In this document: positions 62,665 through 64,000 of the stretch, one piece after another
Layout: every line of letters starts with the position of its first letter
Position numbering within the stretch: the first letter of the stretch is position 1
Source of the DNA: an uncultured Porphyromonas sp.
Lineage (GTDB): Bacteria; Bacteroidota; Bacteroidia; Bacteroidales; Porphyromonadaceae
Assembly: GCF_905372525.1 (NCBI RefSeq)
Contig: NZ_CAJPPN010000004.1
Coordinates: 1 to 64,000 of the forward strand
Direction of reading: 5' to 3'
DNA length: 64,000 bases
The notes under the pieces: generated by a model
The model's input: the letters and a program-made list of their open reading frames with translations, nothing else
Told to the model about the DNA's origin: nothing
Database searches by the model: none
Position numbers and translations under genes: made by a program

Positions 62665-63894
62665 CTACTTGCCAGCTAGGGTGCGTAGACGCTCTTCGGT
62701 CTTGGTGCGAAGGTGCTCTGAGAGCTCCTCCTCGGGGATACGCTTCAGGACATCGGCGGCGAAGGCATTGCTGAGCATCAGCTTGGCTTCCTGTAGGGCG
62801 ATCCCTCGCTGGCGCATATAGAAGAGTGCATCCTCGCTGAGCTGCCCTGTGGTCATCCCGTGGGAGCACTTCACGTCATCGGCATAGATCTCCAGCTGAG
62901 GCTTGGACTGCATGCGAGCAGAGGGCGAGAGCAGGAGGTTGCGATTGTTCTGATAGGCCTGCGTCTTCTGCGCATCTTGTGCCACAAGGATACGTCCAGT
63001 GAAGACACCACGACTCTCATCGAGGAGGATGTACTTGAAGAGTTCATCCGAGGTACAGTGGGGCACTGCGTGCTCGATGAAGGAGAAGTTATCGGTGTGC
63101 ATACGCTCGCTGGTGAGTGAGAAGCCCGAGACACGTAGGTCGGCCTCCTCTTCGGCGAGGGTGATGAAGTAGTTGTTGCGGGTCGTGCCGTTTCGGAGCG
63201 TCAGCGTGGAGAGGTCCGCGTGGCTACCGCCCATCTGACGGACGTAGGTAGAGGTCAAGCGAATATTACCCGAGCCTGACTCCTCCCGATCAATGAGCGA
63301 GAAGCGTGCGCCACGGCCGACATAGACCTCTAGGGTACGTAGGGTCATTGCCCGTACGTCCTCCTCGGGGCAGTCCTTGTAGTAGACCGCTAGCTCGGCA
63401 GCGTCCTCCACGATGAAGAGGGCTCGCTCGATCGCTAAGTGCCCCTCTGTGCGAGGAAGGATATAGCGAAGCTCGATATGCCCAGGTACCTTCAGTCCTC
63501 GGGGGACATAGACGACGAAGACCTCATTGGCCAGCAGGGTAGAGAGGGCGACAAGCCCATCTTTAGAGGCGGGAGCTATGCGGGCATAATGCTCCTGGGC
63601 GACCTCGGGATAGAGGCGAACGAAGTCCGAGATAGAGCCGATGAAGACACCTTCGGGGACGACCTGCGAAGCCCAGTAGGGAGAGCCCTCCTGAGTAAGG
63701 AGCTGCCAGTCGTGCTCTAGGAGCTTGGGGACATCGGTGCGCTGGTAGTCTTCGCTCTTGAAGGCGGGTAGCCCGAGGCGAGCAAAGGCATCGAAGGCCT
63801 CCTCCCGATAGTGCTGCAGGAGGGGCACTCGCTGACGCAGCTCATCGGCATGCGCTGCGTACAGATCGAGATAGTGCTTAGTCTGTGCGTCCAT
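62665..63894 (-). CDS. sufD: Fe-S cluster assembly protein SufD
   Basis: A 409-residue SufD that works with SufB and SufC in iron-sulfur cluster assembly. The beta-helix core has LDESRGVFTGRILVAQDAQKTQAYQNN, and the C-terminal EIYADDVKCSHGMTTGQL carries the conserved Cys-Ser-His. FYMRQRGIALQEAKLML is also typical. The length is normal. It lies 7 bp after sufC, in the usual sufBCD order. Confidence 0.96.
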   Translation of the reverse strand: MDAQTKHYLDLYAAHADELRQRVPLLQHYREEAFDAFARLGLPAFKSEDYQRTDVPKLLEHDWQLLTQEGSPYWASQVVPEGVFIGSISDFVRLYPEVAQEHYARIAPASKDGLVALSTLLANEVFVVYVPRGLKVPGHIELRYILPRTEGHLAIERALFIVEDAAELAVYYKDCPEEDVRAMTLRTLEVYVGRGARFSLIDREESGSGNIRLTSTYVRQMGGSHADLSTLTLRNGTTRNNYFITLAEEEADLRVSGFSLTSERMHTDNFSFIEHAVPHCTSDELFKYILLDESRGVFTGRILVAQDAQKTQAYQNNRNLLLSPSARMQSKPQLEIYADDVKCSHGMTTGQLSEDALFYMRQRGIALQEAKLMLSNAFAADVLKRIPEEELSEHLRTKTEERLRTLAGK

Positions 63895-63901
63895 CGCTCG
63901 T

Positions 63902-64000
63902 CTAGTCCTTTACCTCGTCCTTGATCCAGTCGTAGCCCTTCTCCTCGAGCTCTAGGGCTAGCTCTGGGCCACCACTACGCACGATACGTCCCTTGTAGAG
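63902..64000 (-). CDS. sufC: SufC, C-terminal end (partial)
   Basis: Only the last 32 codons lie in the window (LYKGRIVRSGGPELALEL, then EEKGYDWIKDEVKD and stop). This tail is that of SufC, the ABC-type ATPase of the Suf machinery. The gene continues beyond the window edge, upstream of sufD. Confidence 0.9.
   Translation of the reverse strand, partial: LYKGRIVRSGGPELALELEEKGYDWIKDEVKD

Overview
The window looks like a chromosome segment of a high-GC Bacteroidales bacterium close to Porphyromonas. The signs are SusC/SusD pairs, several TonB-dependent receptors with CarboxypepD_reg N-termini, many lipoproteins, a NhaD antiporter, a bamA-ompH-ompH block behind uppS and a DUF6089-type protein, and -7 promoter boxes of the Bacteroidetes form TAnnTTTG. 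The 5' edge holds the 3' half of a tRNA-Phe. The 3' edge cuts into sufC, just upstream of sufD.

Layout. 1-3.6 kb: tRNA end and an outer-membrane receptor. 3.7-8.9 kb (minus): M16 peptidase, C69 dipeptidase, flavodoxin, exported alpha/beta hydrolase. 9.0-10.2 kb: a non-coding repeat element (23-bp tandem units between inverted low-complexity ends) and a strong palindrome. 10.3-14.0 kb (minus): proS, queF, a diacylglycerol-kinase-type lipid kinase, a small RHH-like protein, tadA. 14.1-14.4 kb: a MITE. 14.6-21.7 kb (plus): a SusC/SusD, zinc metallopeptidase and DUF4302 uptake locus. 21.8-29.8 kb (minus): a Tricorn-like protease, polA, and an AbiL/RloAB-type abortive-infection pair placed directly upstream of polA. 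30-32.2 kb (minus): a TonB receptor. 32.7-37.4 kb (plus): two tandem lipoproteins related to the cholesterol-dependent cytolysins, plus a third lipoprotein. 38-46 kb: a second MITE and a cell-envelope cluster (DUF6242-like lipoprotein, DUF6089-like, uppS, bamA, two ompH, a small anchored protein). 46.1-47.4 kb: a third MITE and palindromes. 47.5-51.7 kb: NERD protein, lipoprotein esterase, two tandem BspA-type LRR lipoproteins. 52.5-57 kb (plus): metal ABC binding protein and ATPase with no adjacent permease, PAP2 phosphatase, NhaD. 57.1-60.5 kb (minus): TonB receptor and a membrane-anchored thioredoxin-like protein. 61.1-62.6 kb: an AT-rich two-gene cassette of unknown function. 62.7-64 kb (minus): sufD and sufC.

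Most interesting points. (1) Two tandem cytolysin-like lipoproteins lack the classical undecapeptide and may be a two-component pore-forming weapon. (2) A MITE family has three copies here, with 16-bp terminal inverted repeats, 10-bp target duplications at two copies, and an internal set of three 18-bp palindromic iterons at 22-bp pitch. (3) The AT-rich overlapping pair near 61-62.6 kb encodes a soluble protein and a four-helix membrane protein and looks recently acquired. (4) The RloAB pair lies 15 bp from the polA start. Everything here was read by eye from sequence; no database search was run.
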